64,000 nt of DNA from Rubrivivax albus (GCF_004016515.1 NZ_SACT01000001.1:1240001-1304000); one strand, 5' to 3'. Shown: positions 29,901 to 38,757, counted from the first letter of the stretch. Numbers and translations are program-made. The notes: generated from the letters alone by a model not told the origin.

Positions 29901-31774
29901 ATCCTCGCGCGGCAGTTATGGCGGACTACTTCGCGCTGATGCGAGGGTTCCTGGACCATCAGTCGACACTCGTGGCATCGCGGCCCGAGGGCGTCATGGC
30001 ACGGGCCGGTGATGCTGGCGACGCCGGCATTGCGGTGCTACCTTCACCGAGCGCGGACGCGGTGTCCACGCACGTGCGGCCCGGGTTCACGCCCCTGCTC
30101 GATCAGATCGTGGCGCACGACGACCGTCACGTGGTCGCACGCTGTCGCGTCTCGCTGTCCAACGACGCCTTCATCCGCGACCACGTGATGTCCGGCCCGG
30201 TGTCGGAGAGTGATCCGTCGCTGTTCGGACTGTCCTGCGTGCCGTTCACCGTCAGCCTGGAAGTGATGGCCGAGGCCTGCGCGCTGCTCGCCGGGCGGGT
30301 GGACGTCAAGGTCATCGAGAACGTCCGTACTTTCGACTGGGTGGCGCTGGACAACGGTGCGCTCGAATTCGAGGTGCAGGCCGAGGTGGCGGACGCCGCG
30401 GCGGCGCGCTACACGGCGCGCGTGGTCACGGCGCGGGGCCCGGTGCTGATGGCCGACTTCCTGTTCGAGGCCGAACCGACGCTGGGCCCTGTGGCGCCAC
30501 TGCCGGAGCCGCGCGCGTCCTGCCTGAACGCGCCGTACCTCTACGCCACCGGCATGTTCCACGGGCCGGTGTTCCAGAGCATGCGCTGGGTGCGCGGCTG
30601 GGACCACGCCGGCATCGACGTCGAACTGTCCGACGTCACGCTGGACGGCTTCTTCGCCCCGGGCCAGCGCCCGCAACTGGTGCTCAACCCGGTGCTGCTG
30701 GACGCCATGGGCCAGCTGGTGGCGTGCTGGCTGGTGCAGTACGTCGGCACCGAGTTCCATGCCTTCCCGTCGACGATCCAGCGCCTGGAACTCTACGAGC
30801 CGTGCCCGGCCGACCGCGCCGGCATCGTGATGCAGATGCGCCAGCGCCCGGTGGACCCGGCGGCCACCGACCTCGCTGCGCCCCGCGTCTGGCAGTTCGA
30901 CTGCGTGGATGGAGACGGCCGCGTGCTGATGCGCGGTGACCAGCTCGTCAACCTGTTCTTCCGCGTCCCCACCGCCTACCACGAGGTGCGCACCGACCCG
31001 CAGCAGGGCTGGTTCGGTGCGCCGCTGGCCGAATCGGGCGACGTGCTGCTCTGGGACGTGCCGATGATGGGCGAGGACTTCCTGGCCCAGTCCGGTGCGA
31101 TCTGCCTGCGCATCCTGGCGCACGCCGTGTTGTCCGCACCGGAGCGCGAGGCCTGGCAGACCGTGACCGGGCCGCTGCGCAAGCGCCGCGAGTGGCTGTT
31201 CGGCCGCGCGGCGATCAAGGAGGCGGTGCGGGCCTGGGTGCAGGCGCGCACCGGCCATCTGCTGTACCCCAGCGACATCGTGGTCGGGCACGACGCGCTC
31301 GGCGCGCCCTTCGTTCAGGGGGCGTGGACCGGGACACTGTGCGCGGCGCCGGCGGTCTCGCTGTCGCACAATGCCCGCCACTGCATTGCCGCCGTTGCAC
31401 CGGCGGGGCAACGTATCGGCGTGGACATGGAAGAGTCCGGACGGCTGAAGGACCCTGCACTGCTGTCGCAGGCCCTGGCGCCGGAGGAGCTGAGCTTGGT
31501 CCAGGGCTTGCATGGCGATGACCTGGAGCACCGCCAGTTGCTGTTGTGGTGCGCCAAGGAGGCCGCCGCCAAGAGCCTGGGCAGCGGCCTGCAGGGCCGG
31601 CCGTGGGATTGGCGGGTGAGCCCCGTCGATGCAGGCTACGACGCTGCCGTGGTGACCCATGGCGGCTCGCAGGTCGGTGTGCAGTGGCTGAATGAGTCGG
31701 GCCGGGTCGTGGCCCTGGCCGGCGATGGCGTCAGCGTGGATGTGTTGGATTGGAACGAGGAGTCGAGGACATGA
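26921..31774 (+). CDS. Megasynthase 2: KS/AT/DH/phosphopantetheinyl transferase
   Basis: A 1617-residue partner synthase. The KS (1-460) has VDAACSSS with Cys204, EAHGTG with His339 and an altered third motif, SMISHCIPAAG, that keeps His379. The AT-like domain (about 560-960) has FPGEGSQYP and GHSSGES with Ser671. A hot-dog DH follows (about 1065-1370) with His1088 (RDHVMSG) and Asp1261 (LLDAMGQ). The C terminus (about 1395-1617) is a Sfp-type phosphopantetheinyl transferase with GVDME (Asp1502, Glu1504) and WCAKEAAAKSLG (Lys1546). No ACP is present although the usual pre-ACP linker motif is. It presumably works on the ACP of the upstream enzyme or the free ACP. It overlaps both neighbours by four bases. 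Confidence 0.92.
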   Translation: MSEATPVAIIGMACTFAQAPDLRTFWNNILAKVDAIGEPVPNWDAQRYLDAGRIKTQYGGYLKDLYRFDPRAFGIMPNSMDGGEPDQFLALKIAAEALADAGYLGPHADHTDTGVILGHSTYLHRGQVTVIQTDIVIDQTMALVEAAMPHLTAEQRAEMRAMLAKKVPPMNADTAPGLVPNVMTGRIANRLNLKGPNYLVDAACSSSLLAVGAAIDELRAGRSRMMLAGGVNASLPADVTTIFTQLGALSARGKVRPFEAGSDGTLLGEGLGVVVLKRLPDALADGDRVYGVIRGVGQSSDGRGTGLLAPSQDGETLAIRRTYAAAGVDPQSVGLVEAHGTGIPLGDRTEIASLKAAFGERSAPIGTKALGSVKSMISHCIPAAGVASLIKATLALHHRTLPPTLCDAVNPELGIEHTPFYVNTQTGPWMARLGEPRRAGVNAFGFGGTNSHAILEQAPPEARRPSRLTDWPAELCVFAADDDAGLVAALQTLRDGLIRNPLWRLAEVAAALAATAADGPHRLAIVAKDRAGLAKAIDQALKRLAEPATKASWTARGGVHYSRARESGQLAFLFPGEGSQYPEMFADLALCFEPIQQWLDFWHGLYDLPSGQTRTDIVFPSAEIDATRRRELEQRLHDMDVGSESVFIGGMAMHELLQALGVEADVMLGHSSGESAALGASGANPARTPAERAACIAKHYAVYERLLADDQIPTGALLAVGALPTDSVEAEISAVPEVVVAMDNCANQMVLYGPPARIAEVQQRLTTQGAICMPLPFDRGYHTPAFTAAAEAFGQYYKDVKLGRPRVPMYSCASAGRFPETPAAVRKLAAAQWSAKVRFRETILRMHDDGVRLFVEVGPSAKLTAFVNDILIDREFTALSTNVRRRNGVEQLLAVLGQLWVLGRGPVLSRLFEGRRIDAIDLAGSPPPPHGVLLDNTLPMIRLDEADRARLAALAAPLPPPLSATQGSASPAVASPDPVPAAGVEPVADAVGDDPRAAVMADYFALMRGFLDHQSTLVASRPEGVMARAGDAGDAGIAVLPSPSADAVSTHVRPGFTPLLDQIVAHDDRHVVARCRVSLSNDAFIRDHVMSGPVSESDPSLFGLSCVPFTVSLEVMAEACALLAGRVDVKVIENVRTFDWVALDNGALEFEVQAEVADAAAARYTARVVTARGPVLMADFLFEAEPTLGPVAPLPEPRASCLNAPYLYATGMFHGPVFQSMRWVRGWDHAGIDVELSDVTLDGFFAPGQRPQLVLNPVLLDAMGQLVACWLVQYVGTEFHAFPSTIQRLELYEPCPADRAGIVMQMRQRPVDPAATDLAAPRVWQFDCVDGDGRVLMRGDQLVNLFFRVPTAYHEVRTDPQQGWFGAPLAESGDVLLWDVPMMGEDFLAQSGAICLRILAHAVLSAPEREAWQTVTGPLRKRREWLFGRAAIKEAVRAWVQARTGHLLYPSDIVVGHDALGAPFVQGAWTGTLCAAPAVSLSHNARHCIAAVAPAGQRIGVDMEESGRLKDPALLSQALAPEELSLVQGLHGDDLEHRQLLLWCAKEAAAKSLGSGLQGRPWDWRVSPVDAGYDAAVVTHGGSQVGVQWLNESGRVVALAGDGVSVDVLDWNEESRT

Positions 31775-33369
31775 CCGTACGCACCCTTTTCATCGGCCTG
31801 GACGGGGCGACGTTCACCGTGCTCAACGAACTGGTCAAACCGCAGGGCGACACGCCCGCGGTGATGCCGTTCATGGGCAAGATCTTTGCCGAGGGGAGCC
31901 GCGCCAAGCTGCGCTCGACGCCCAACCCGCTGACGCCGCCGGCCTGGGTGTCGCTGATGACGGGCCGCGGCCCAGGGCACCATGGCGTGTACGACTTCGT
32001 GCGAGCCGAGGAGCGCGGAGACCAGGTCTTCATGACGCTGTACGACGCGCGGGACTGCCGGGTCGAGACCATCTGGTCGATCGCCAGCCGCCAGGGCAAG
32101 CGCGTGGCGGCGCTGAACTTCCCCTTCACGGCGCCGCCGCCGCCCGACCTCAACGGTTTCATCCTGCCGGGCTTCGTGCCCTGGAAGCACCTGCGGCGCA
32201 ACACGTACCCGGCCGACCTGTACGACCGGCTCAAGCAGATCCCCGGCTTCAAGGCGCAGGAACTGGCCTGGGACTTCGACCAGGAACAGCAGGCCGGCAA
32301 CGAGCTCAGCGACCACGACCGTGAGGAGTGGGTGCGCTACCACCTGCCGCGCGAGATGCAGTGGTTCCGTGTGGCCGAGTACCTGATGTCCGAGGAGTCA
32401 CCGGACCTGATGGCGGTGCTGTTCGACGGTGTCGACAAGCTGCAGCACCAGGCCTGGCAGTACCTGGACCCGGCGGTCGACCATGCCTCGATGGGCGAGT
32501 TCCACCTGCGCATGCGTGCGCTGTCGCTGAGCTACTTCGCGCAGCTCGACGGGTTCATCGAGCGTCTGGTCACGGCGGCCGGCCCGGACGTGCAGGTCTT
32601 CTTCGCCTCCGACCACGGCTTCACCGCGTCGCACGAGATCGTGCGCATCAACGCCTACCTGGCGGAGAAGGGCTACGTGGGCTTCAAGCCCATCCCCGAG
32701 GGGCAGGCCGGGCACAACGTCAGCAAGAGCTACTTCGCCTACCTCGACTGGACGAAGACCACGGCCTACTGCCGCACGCCCAGCTGCAACGGCATCACGA
32801 TCCGCGTCAAGCGCAACCCGGGCGAGACGGGCATCGAGCCGCAGGACTACGAGCGCTTCCGCAACCAGCTGATCCGCGACCTCGAGGAACTGAAGGATCC
32901 GGACAGCGGCGAGCGCATCGTCACCGAGATCCACAAGCGCGAGGACGTCTTCCCGGGCAGCGCGATGGGCGACGCGCCCGACCTGCAGCTGGTGCTGCGC
33001 GACTTCGGCTTCGTCTCGGTGCGCAACATCCTGCCCATCGTGCAGCAACGCAACTACATCGTCGGCACCCACCACCCGGAGGGCGTCATGATGGCCTACG
33101 GCCCGGGCATCGAGAAGGGCAAGCTGCTGGGTCGCCGCCACATCACCGACGTGGCTTCGACCCTGCTGTACAGCCTGGGGCTGGACGTGCCGTCGGACTT
33201 CGAGGGTGTGGTGCCGGCCAACATGTTCACCGCCGCGCACCGCGAGTCGCACCCGATCCGCATCGGCGCGGCCACCCAGGGCAGCCACGCCGGCTCCACC
33301 GAGGCGATGGACGACGACGAGAAGCAACAGATCATGGAACAGCTGCAGATGCTGGGGTACGTGGAATAA
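31771..33369 (+). CDS. Type I phosphodiesterase/nucleotide pyrophosphatase-like enzyme
   Basis: A 532-residue member of the alkaline phosphatase superfamily, nucleotide pyrophosphatase/phosphodiesterase branch. The metal-binding and nucleophile pattern is visible: GLDGATF (Asp11), NPLTPPAWVSLMTGR (probable nucleophile Thr55), FDGVDKLQH (Asp222, His226), ASDHGF (Asp281, His282) and a late GTHHPEG histidine. No signal peptide is seen. It begins inside the megasynthase 2 stop (ATGA), so it belongs to the biosynthetic operon. It may cleave or transfer a phosphate-linked head group; the substrate is unknown. It is the second alkaline-phosphatase-superfamily gene of the locus. Confidence 0.87.
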   Translation: MTVRTLFIGLDGATFTVLNELVKPQGDTPAVMPFMGKIFAEGSRAKLRSTPNPLTPPAWVSLMTGRGPGHHGVYDFVRAEERGDQVFMTLYDARDCRVETIWSIASRQGKRVAALNFPFTAPPPPDLNGFILPGFVPWKHLRRNTYPADLYDRLKQIPGFKAQELAWDFDQEQQAGNELSDHDREEWVRYHLPREMQWFRVAEYLMSEESPDLMAVLFDGVDKLQHQAWQYLDPAVDHASMGEFHLRMRALSLSYFAQLDGFIERLVTAAGPDVQVFFASDHGFTASHEIVRINAYLAEKGYVGFKPIPEGQAGHNVSKSYFAYLDWTKTTAYCRTPSCNGITIRVKRNPGETGIEPQDYERFRNQLIRDLEELKDPDSGERIVTEIHKREDVFPGSAMGDAPDLQLVLRDFGFVSVRNILPIVQQRNYIVGTHHPEGVMMAYGPGIEKGKLLGRRHITDVASTLLYSLGLDVPSDFEGVVPANMFTAAHRESHPIRIGAATQGSHAGSTEAMDDDEKQQIMEQLQMLGYVE

Positions 33370-33373
33370 GCCC

Positions 33374-34429
33374 ATGCCGATGGTGCACGTCAACGGCGTC
33401 GACCTGAACGTCCTGCAGCTCGACGAGGGCGACGGGGCCCCGCGCGAGGACCTGATCATGGTCCACGGGCTGGCCACGAACATGGCGTTCTGGTACTTCA
33501 AGTACGCGGTACCGCTGTCGCAGCGTTTCCGCGTCACGCTGTACGACTTGCGCGGCCATGGCCGTTCGGCGATGCCCGACAGCGGCTACACACCGGCGAC
33601 GCTGGGCGAGGACCTGGCCGCGCTGATGGACCACCTGGGCATCCGGAAGGCCCACCTGCTGGCGCACAGCTTCGGTGGCGTGGTGGCCCTGAACTTCGCC
33701 TGCGCCCACCCGGACCGCGTGCACAGCCTGGTGCTGGCGGATTCGCACTTCTCGGCCGGCCGGCGCATCCATGCCCGTGCCGAGTGGGCCTTCGGCCGTC
33801 GTGTGCAGCCGGTGCTGGACATGTACGGGCTCGACCTGGACGCGCAGGACCCGTACTTCGGCCCCCGCCTGCTGATGCGCGTGGCCGAGTGGCAGATCAA
33901 CGGCTTCGACATCCCGCACGAACTCGGCGATCTCGTCAGCCCGCTGCTGGGCAAGACCGGCCGGCGCACGTCGGGCGAGTTCCTCAAGCTGATGAAGACG
34001 ACCTCGGCCGAGCGCGAGATGACGGTGGACGACGGTCTGTCGCTCGAGCGCCTGCAGGCGCTGCAGTTCCCGATCATCGCGATGTACGGCGACAACTCGC
34101 CAGCCCGCCTGTCGGGGGCCGAACTGCTGGAGATCTGGCCGCACGCCACCTTCCGCCGCGTGCGCGACGCTGGTCACTTCTTCCCCACCGTGCGGCCGGC
34201 CGAGGTGCTGGCCGACTGCCTGCGCTTCTGGGACGGCGAGTTCGATCACTCGCATCGCCGCCCGCGGGCCGGCGAGCCCCGACGGGGCTGGTTCCGCAGC
34301 GACCGCGTGTTCCAGGCCACCGACGGCTGGTACTTCACGACGCGCAACGAGGAGCGCATGGGCCCGTTCGCCAGCCGCGACGCGGCAGCCGACCACCTTG
34401 CCAGCTTCCTGTCGGAAGTCGCCTCCTGA
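33374..34429 (+). CDS. Alpha/beta hydrolase with extra C-terminal domain
   Basis: A 351-residue hydrolase. The alpha/beta hydrolase core shows MVHGLATN (oxyanion loop), DLRGHGRS, LLAHSFGG with nucleophile Ser99, MYGDNSPA with the acid and DAGHFF with the histidine. After residue 290 a short extra domain follows, with RSDRVF, WYFTTR and ERMGPF; it resembles the small domain I know as DUF6316, which is a tentative match. The synthases have no thioesterase, so this enzyme could release or trim the chain. It starts four bases after the upstream stop and shares one base with the next gene. Confidence 0.87.
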   Translation: MPMVHVNGVDLNVLQLDEGDGAPREDLIMVHGLATNMAFWYFKYAVPLSQRFRVTLYDLRGHGRSAMPDSGYTPATLGEDLAALMDHLGIRKAHLLAHSFGGVVALNFACAHPDRVHSLVLADSHFSAGRRIHARAEWAFGRRVQPVLDMYGLDLDAQDPYFGPRLLMRVAEWQINGFDIPHELGDLVSPLLGKTGRRTSGEFLKLMKTTSAEREMTVDDGLSLERLQALQFPIIAMYGDNSPARLSGAELLEIWPHATFRRVRDAGHFFPTVRPAEVLADCLRFWDGEFDHSHRRPRAGEPRRGWFRSDRVFQATDGWYFTTRNEERMGPFASRDAAADHLASFLSEVAS

Positions 34430-35886
34430 TGCCGCACGTGAACCGGCTCGGCATGCACCCGGGCCTGAACAAGGACCATTTCAAGCTGATCGCCTACGGT
34501 GGCTTCGGCGACGGCCACAACTCCTACGCGCACTCTATGGTGTGGTGGAACGGGCGGCTGTATGTCAGCACCATCCGCGGCGCCTTTTCGCTGATGCGCA
34601 AGCGGCAGGCCGGCTCGCTGGGCCTGGACGTCTGGCCGGTGGAAGGCCCGGTCGACCCGTTCGAACTCGACCTCTGCGCCGAGATCTGGGCCTACGACCC
34701 GCGCCTGGACCTGTGGGAGCGCGCGTTCAAGTCGCCGATGATCGAAGGCACCGGTGGCGGCATGATTCCGCGCGAGGTGAGCTACCGCGCGATGACCACG
34801 CACCGCGAGGCCGCTGGGCGCGACCCGGTGCTCTACGCCTGCACCTGGTCGCCGGCACGCGGCCCTGGGCCGATCGTCCTGCGCAGCGACGACGGCCGGC
34901 GCTTCGAGCGCACCTGCGAGCCGGGGCTGGTGGGGCTGCAGGTCACCACCATCCGTTCGCTGGTGTCGTTCAAGGGCCGCCTGTACACCACGCCGGCCGG
35001 CTCGCGCGGTGGCAACCAGAACATCTCCGGCCACGTCGTCATCTACGAAAGCCGCGAGCCGCAGGCCGGGCAGTGGGAACCGGTCTGCGACTTCGCCTTC
35101 GGCGACCTGAGCAACAAGTCCATCCACGAGCTCTGCGGCTGGGGCGACTACCTCTACGCCGGCACGCTGAACCACAGCGGCTTCCAGCTCTGGCGCAGCC
35201 GCTGCGAGGGCGAGCCGCCCTACGAATGGGAGAAGGTGCTCGAACGTGGCGCCTGGCGCGGCAAGGAGAACCAGGGCGTGCTGAGCATGTGCGTGTTCAA
35301 GGACGCGCTGTACATCGGCACCGGCATCCAGGGCGGCGGCATCGACAAGCTCAACAACATCGGCCCGGCGCCGGCGGAACTGATCCGCGTGCACGAGGAC
35401 GGCCGCTGGGACCTGATCGTCGGCGACCCGCGCGACACGCCCGACGGCCGCAAGGAGCCGCTGTCGGGCCGCCGCGCTGGCTTCGACACCTTCTTCAACG
35501 GCTACTTCTGGCGCATGTGCGAGCACGAGGGCTGGCTCTACATCGGCACCTTCGAATGGAGCGGCTGGCTGGGCTACGTGAAGCACAGCCGCTGGCCCGG
35601 CGCGTTTGCCAACCTGATGGCCTACGTGACGCCGAAGGCGATGTTCGAGAACACCACCGGCTTCGACATGTACCGCAGCTACGACGGCGAAAACTGGGTG
35701 CCGGTGTCGAACAACGGCCTGGGCAACCCGCACAACATGGGCCTGCGCACGCTGGAATCCACGCCCTACGGGCTGTTCGCCGGCACCGCCAATCCCTGGG
35801 GGCCGAACCTGATGCCGCTGGACGGCGACCGCTACGTCTTCAACCCGCGCGGCGGCTGCGAGGTCTTCCTCGGCCACCGGCCGTGA
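34429..35886 (+). CDS. Unknown protein, probable beta-propeller
   Basis: A 485-residue protein with no signal peptide. It contains repeated short segments of the form (G)xLYxGT, for example GRLYVSTIRG, DYLYAGTLN, DALYIGTGIQ, GWLYIGTFEW and YGLFAGTANPWG. Such repeats are typical of a beta-propeller. I cannot name a family or a catalytic site. Translation is coupled to the preceding hydrolase (TGATG) and to the following one (GTGA), so its function is probably tied to the pathway, perhaps as a scaffold or a late tailoring enzyme. Confidence 0.75.
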   Translation: MPHVNRLGMHPGLNKDHFKLIAYGGFGDGHNSYAHSMVWWNGRLYVSTIRGAFSLMRKRQAGSLGLDVWPVEGPVDPFELDLCAEIWAYDPRLDLWERAFKSPMIEGTGGGMIPREVSYRAMTTHREAAGRDPVLYACTWSPARGPGPIVLRSDDGRRFERTCEPGLVGLQVTTIRSLVSFKGRLYTTPAGSRGGNQNISGHVVIYESREPQAGQWEPVCDFAFGDLSNKSIHELCGWGDYLYAGTLNHSGFQLWRSRCEGEPPYEWEKVLERGAWRGKENQGVLSMCVFKDALYIGTGIQGGGIDKLNNIGPAPAELIRVHEDGRWDLIVGDPRDTPDGRKEPLSGRRAGFDTFFNGYFWRMCEHEGWLYIGTFEWSGWLGYVKHSRWPGAFANLMAYVTPKAMFENTTGFDMYRSYDGENWVPVSNNGLGNPHNMGLRTLESTPYGLFAGTANPWGPNLMPLDGDRYVFNPRGGCEVFLGHRP

Positions 35887-36782
35887 ACACCGGGCTGCTC
35901 TGGCGCCTGGCGCGTGCGCGCCGTGGCGCCGATGGTCGGCGAGCGTGGGGCGATCAGGGCGGCGACCCGCTGCCGCAGCCGGGTACGGACTGCCAGCGCG
36001 ACCTGGCCTACGGTGAGCACCCGCGCCAGCGCCTGGACCTGTACCGGCCGCACGGAACGTCCGGCGGCCCGCTGCCGCTGATCCTGTACGTGCACGGCGG
36101 CGGCTGGCGCCGGGGCGACAAGGCGTTGCCGCGCCTGCTGGACCACAAGCCGGCGCACTGGTCGAGACGGGGCTGGGCCTTTGCGGCGATGAACTACCGC
36201 CTCTGGCCCGAGGCAGACGTGCTGGCGCAGTGTGAAGACCTTGCACAGGCCATCGCCTTCCTGCAGCGGCGGGCCCAGCCCTTGGCGCTGGACCCTTCCC
36301 GGTTGATGCTGGTCGGCCACTCCGCCGGCGCGCAGCTGGCGGCGCTGCTGGTGGCGTCGCCTGCGCGCGTGGCGGCGGCCGGTGTCGTGCCCTGGCGAGG
36401 TACCGTGGTGGTCGACACTGCGGCGCTGGACATGGTGGAGGTGATGCAGCGCCCGCATTACCGCTTCTACGACCCGGTCTTCGGCCCCGACCCCGCCTAC
36501 TGGGCCGCCGTGTCGGCCACGCGGGTGCTGGACGGCCCGCCGGCCACGCCGGTGCTGCTGGTGCACGGTGCAGCCCGCGACGATGCGCGGCGCGCGGCGC
36601 AGGGATTCGCCGAGCGCGCGCGCGCCTGCGGCGGGTCGGCCGCCGTGCTGCCGCTGCCGTTGGGGCACGGCGACCTCAACGACAGCCTGGGCATGCCCGG
36701 CCCGTGCACGCAGGCGATCGAGGCCTTTGCCGCTGATCCTCGGGGGGAAACCCTCCGCGGGCCCGGCGAGACCGCCTTCTAG
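35883..36782 (+). CDS. Alpha/beta hydrolase fold-3 esterase
   Basis: A 299-residue hydrolase of the hormone-sensitive-lipase/kynurenine-formamidase-like group. LYVHGGGWRRGDK is the oxyanion motif and LVGHSAGAQLAAL carries the nucleophile. An acid in HGAARDD and a histidine in LGHGDLND follow. The start is a GTG that overlaps the previous stop (GTGA). It is the last gene of the coupled megasynthase operon; phaR follows with its own promoter-like box. It is a second candidate for product release or acyl removal. Confidence 0.85.
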   Translation: MNTGLLWRLARARRGADGRRAWGDQGGDPLPQPGTDCQRDLAYGEHPRQRLDLYRPHGTSGGPLPLILYVHGGGWRRGDKALPRLLDHKPAHWSRRGWAFAAMNYRLWPEADVLAQCEDLAQAIAFLQRRAQPLALDPSRLMLVGHSAGAQLAALLVASPARVAAAGVVPWRGTVVVDTAALDMVEVMQRPHYRFYDPVFGPDPAYWAAVSATRVLDGPPATPVLLVHGAARDDARRAAQGFAERARACGGSAAVLPLPLGHGDLNDSLGMPGPCTQAIEAFAADPRGETLRGPGETAF

Positions 36783-36785
36783 AAT
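36780..36785 (+). promoter_or_regulatory. Probable -10 box of phaR
   Basis: TAGAAT lies 36 bases upstream of the phaR ATG, overlapping the stop of the preceding hydrolase. No clear -35 box is seen at 17 bases. Confidence 0.4.
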
Positions 36786-36821
36786 GGATTGTTCCACGTC
36801 CAGCCCGCAGGAGATCCGCGC

Positions 36822-37325
36822 ATGCCGTCGCCCCGACACGCTTCGTCCAAGCCCGACGAGGCGGCCGCACAGGGGCCGCGCGTCCTCAAGAAGTACCCCA
36901 ACCGCCGGCTCTACGACACCCGCAGCAGCAGCTATATCACGCTGGCCGACGTCAAGCGCATGGTGCTGGCGGGCGAGGACTTCGAGGTGCGCGACGCCAA
37001 GACGGGCGAGGACCTGACGCGCAGCATCCTGCTGCAGATCATCCTGGAAGAGGAGTCCGGTGGCGTGCCGATGTTCAGCACGTCCATGCTGGCCAACATC
37101 ATCCGCTTCTACGGCCACACGATGCAGGGGGCCATGGGCAGCATGCTCGAGCGCAACCTGCAGGCCTTTGCCGAGATGCAGAAGCAGCTGGTCAGCGGGC
37201 AGGCGCCGCTGATGCAGAACCTGATGGGCAGCTACCTGGAGCAGTCGCGCGCCATGTTCGACAAGATGCAGGAACAGATGACGCAGGCCGGCGCGGTGTT
37301 CCCGGGCTTCCCGCCCAAGCGCTGA
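36822..37325 (+). CDS. phaR: Polyhydroxyalkanoate synthesis repressor PhaR
   Basis: A 167-residue regulator that in relatives binds both DNA and PHB and represses phasin genes. The N-terminal DNA-binding domain has the diagnostic [19 protein letters not shown]; two helical PHB-accumulation-regulator segments follow, ending in a Met/Gln-rich tail. AGGAG at 36809-36813 supports the ATG at 36822. The gene is core genome and marks the end of the biosynthetic region. Together with the LpqC/PHB-depolymerase-type esterase at 17327 it suggests an organism that stores PHB. Confidence 0.95.
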   Translation: MPSPRHASSKPDEAAAQGPRVLKKYPNRRLYDTRSSSYITLADVKRMVLAGEDFEVRDAKTGEDLTRSILLQIILEEESGGVPMFSTSMLANIIRFYGHTMQGAMGSMLERNLQAFAEMQKQLVSGQAPLMQNLMGSYLEQSRAMFDKMQEQMTQAGAVFPGFPPKR

Positions 37326-37380
37326 ACCCTGCGGCGCACGTGCCACTGGCCCCGGCGCCGGGCTGGGTGAAAATCGCGTG

Positions 37381-38757
37381 ATGCCTGAAACCGCGCCCAC
37401 CGTCGGCTTCGTCTCGCTCGGCTGCCCCAAGGCGCTGACCGATTCCGAGCTCATCCTCACCCAGCTCGCCGCCGAGGGCTACCGCACCAGCAAGACCTAC
37501 GAGGGCGCCGACCTCGTCATCGTCAACACCTGCGGCTTCATCGACGCCGCGGTGCAGGAAAGCCTGGACACCATCGGCGAGGCCCTGGCCGCCAACGGCA
37601 AGGTCATCGTCACCGGCTGCCTGGGCGCCAAGCCCGCGACGGATGGCGGGGAGGGCGCTGGCACCCTGGTGCAGCAGGTGCACCCCAAGGTGCTGGCCGT
37701 CACCGGGCCGCACGCCACGCAGGAGGTGATGGACGCGGTGCACCGCCACGTGCCCAAGCCGCACGACCCGTTCGTGGACCTGGTCCCCGCCGCAGGCATC
37801 AAGCTCACGCCCAGGCACTACGCCTACCTGAAGATCAGCGAAGGCTGCAACCACCGCTGCACCTTCTGCATCATCCCCAGCATGCGCGGCGACCTGGTCT
37901 CGCGCCCGATGGGCGACGTGCTCGGCGAGGCGCGCGCCCTGTTCGAGTCAGGCGTGAAGGAGCTGCTGGTCGTCAGCCAGGACACCTCGGCCTACGGCGT
38001 GGACCTGAAGTACCGTACCGGCTTCTGGGACGGCAAGCCGGTGAAGACGCGGCTGTTCGAGCTGTGCGAGCAGCTTGGCGACCTGGCCGAAGCGCACGGC
38101 GCCTGGGTGCGGCTGCACTACGTCTATCCGTACCCGCACGTCGACGAGATCCTGCCGCTGATGGCAAGCGGCCGCATCCTGCCGTACCTGGACGTGCCGT
38201 TCCAGCACGCCCACCCCGACGTGCTCCGGCGCATGAAGCGCCCGGCCAGCGGCGAGCGCAACCTCGAGCGGCTGCAGCGCTGGCGCGAGATCTGCCCGCA
38301 GATCGTCGTGCGTTCGACCTTCATCGCCGGCTTCCCGGGCGAGACCGAGGCCGAGTTCGAGCATCTGCTGGACTTCCTGCGCGAGGCGCGCATCGACCGC
38401 GCGGGCTGCTTTGCCTACTCGCCCGTCGAAGGCGCCACGGCCAACGACCTGCCGGGTGCGCTGCCGGCCGAGGAGCGCGAGGCGCGCCGCGTGCGCTTCA
38501 TGGCCGTGGCCGAGGAGGTGTCCGCGGCCAAGCTGCAGCAGCGCATCGGCGCCGAGATGCAGGTGCTGGTGGACAGCGCGCCGGCGCTGGGCCGTCGTGG
38601 CGGTGTCGGCCGCAGCTATGCCGATGCGCCGGAGATCGACGGCACGGTGCGCCTGCTGCCGCCTGAGAAGGCATCGAAGACGCTGAAGGTGGGCGAGTTC
38701 ACACGCGCCCGCATCGTGGCTGCCGAGGGGCATGACCTCGTCGGCGTGCCGTTCTGA
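37381..38757 (+). CDS. rimO: Ribosomal protein S12 methylthiotransferase RimO
   Basis: RimO is a radical-SAM enzyme that adds a methylthio group to the conserved aspartate of ribosomal protein S12. The 458-residue protein has the UPF0004 N-terminal domain with Cys15, Cys51 and Cys80 for the auxiliary cluster, the radical-SAM triad CNHRCTFC (Cys156, Cys160, Cys163) and a C-terminal TRAM domain. The sequence [13 protein letters not shown] is diagnostic of RimO rather than MiaB. A GTG directly before the ATG at 37381 is an alternative start. Confidence 0.97.
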   Translation: MPETAPTVGFVSLGCPKALTDSELILTQLAAEGYRTSKTYEGADLVIVNTCGFIDAAVQESLDTIGEALAANGKVIVTGCLGAKPATDGGEGAGTLVQQVHPKVLAVTGPHATQEVMDAVHRHVPKPHDPFVDLVPAAGIKLTPRHYAYLKISEGCNHRCTFCIIPSMRGDLVSRPMGDVLGEARALFESGVKELLVVSQDTSAYGVDLKYRTGFWDGKPVKTRLFELCEQLGDLAEAHGAWVRLHYVYPYPHVDEILPLMASGRILPYLDVPFQHAHPDVLRRMKRPASGERNLERLQRWREICPQIVVRSTFIAGFPGETEAEFEHLLDFLREARIDRAGCFAYSPVEGATANDLPGALPAEEREARRVRFMAVAEEVSAAKLQQRIGAEMQVLVDSAPALGRRGGVGRSYADAPEIDGTVRLLPPEKASKTLKVGEFTRARIVAAEGHDLVGVPF

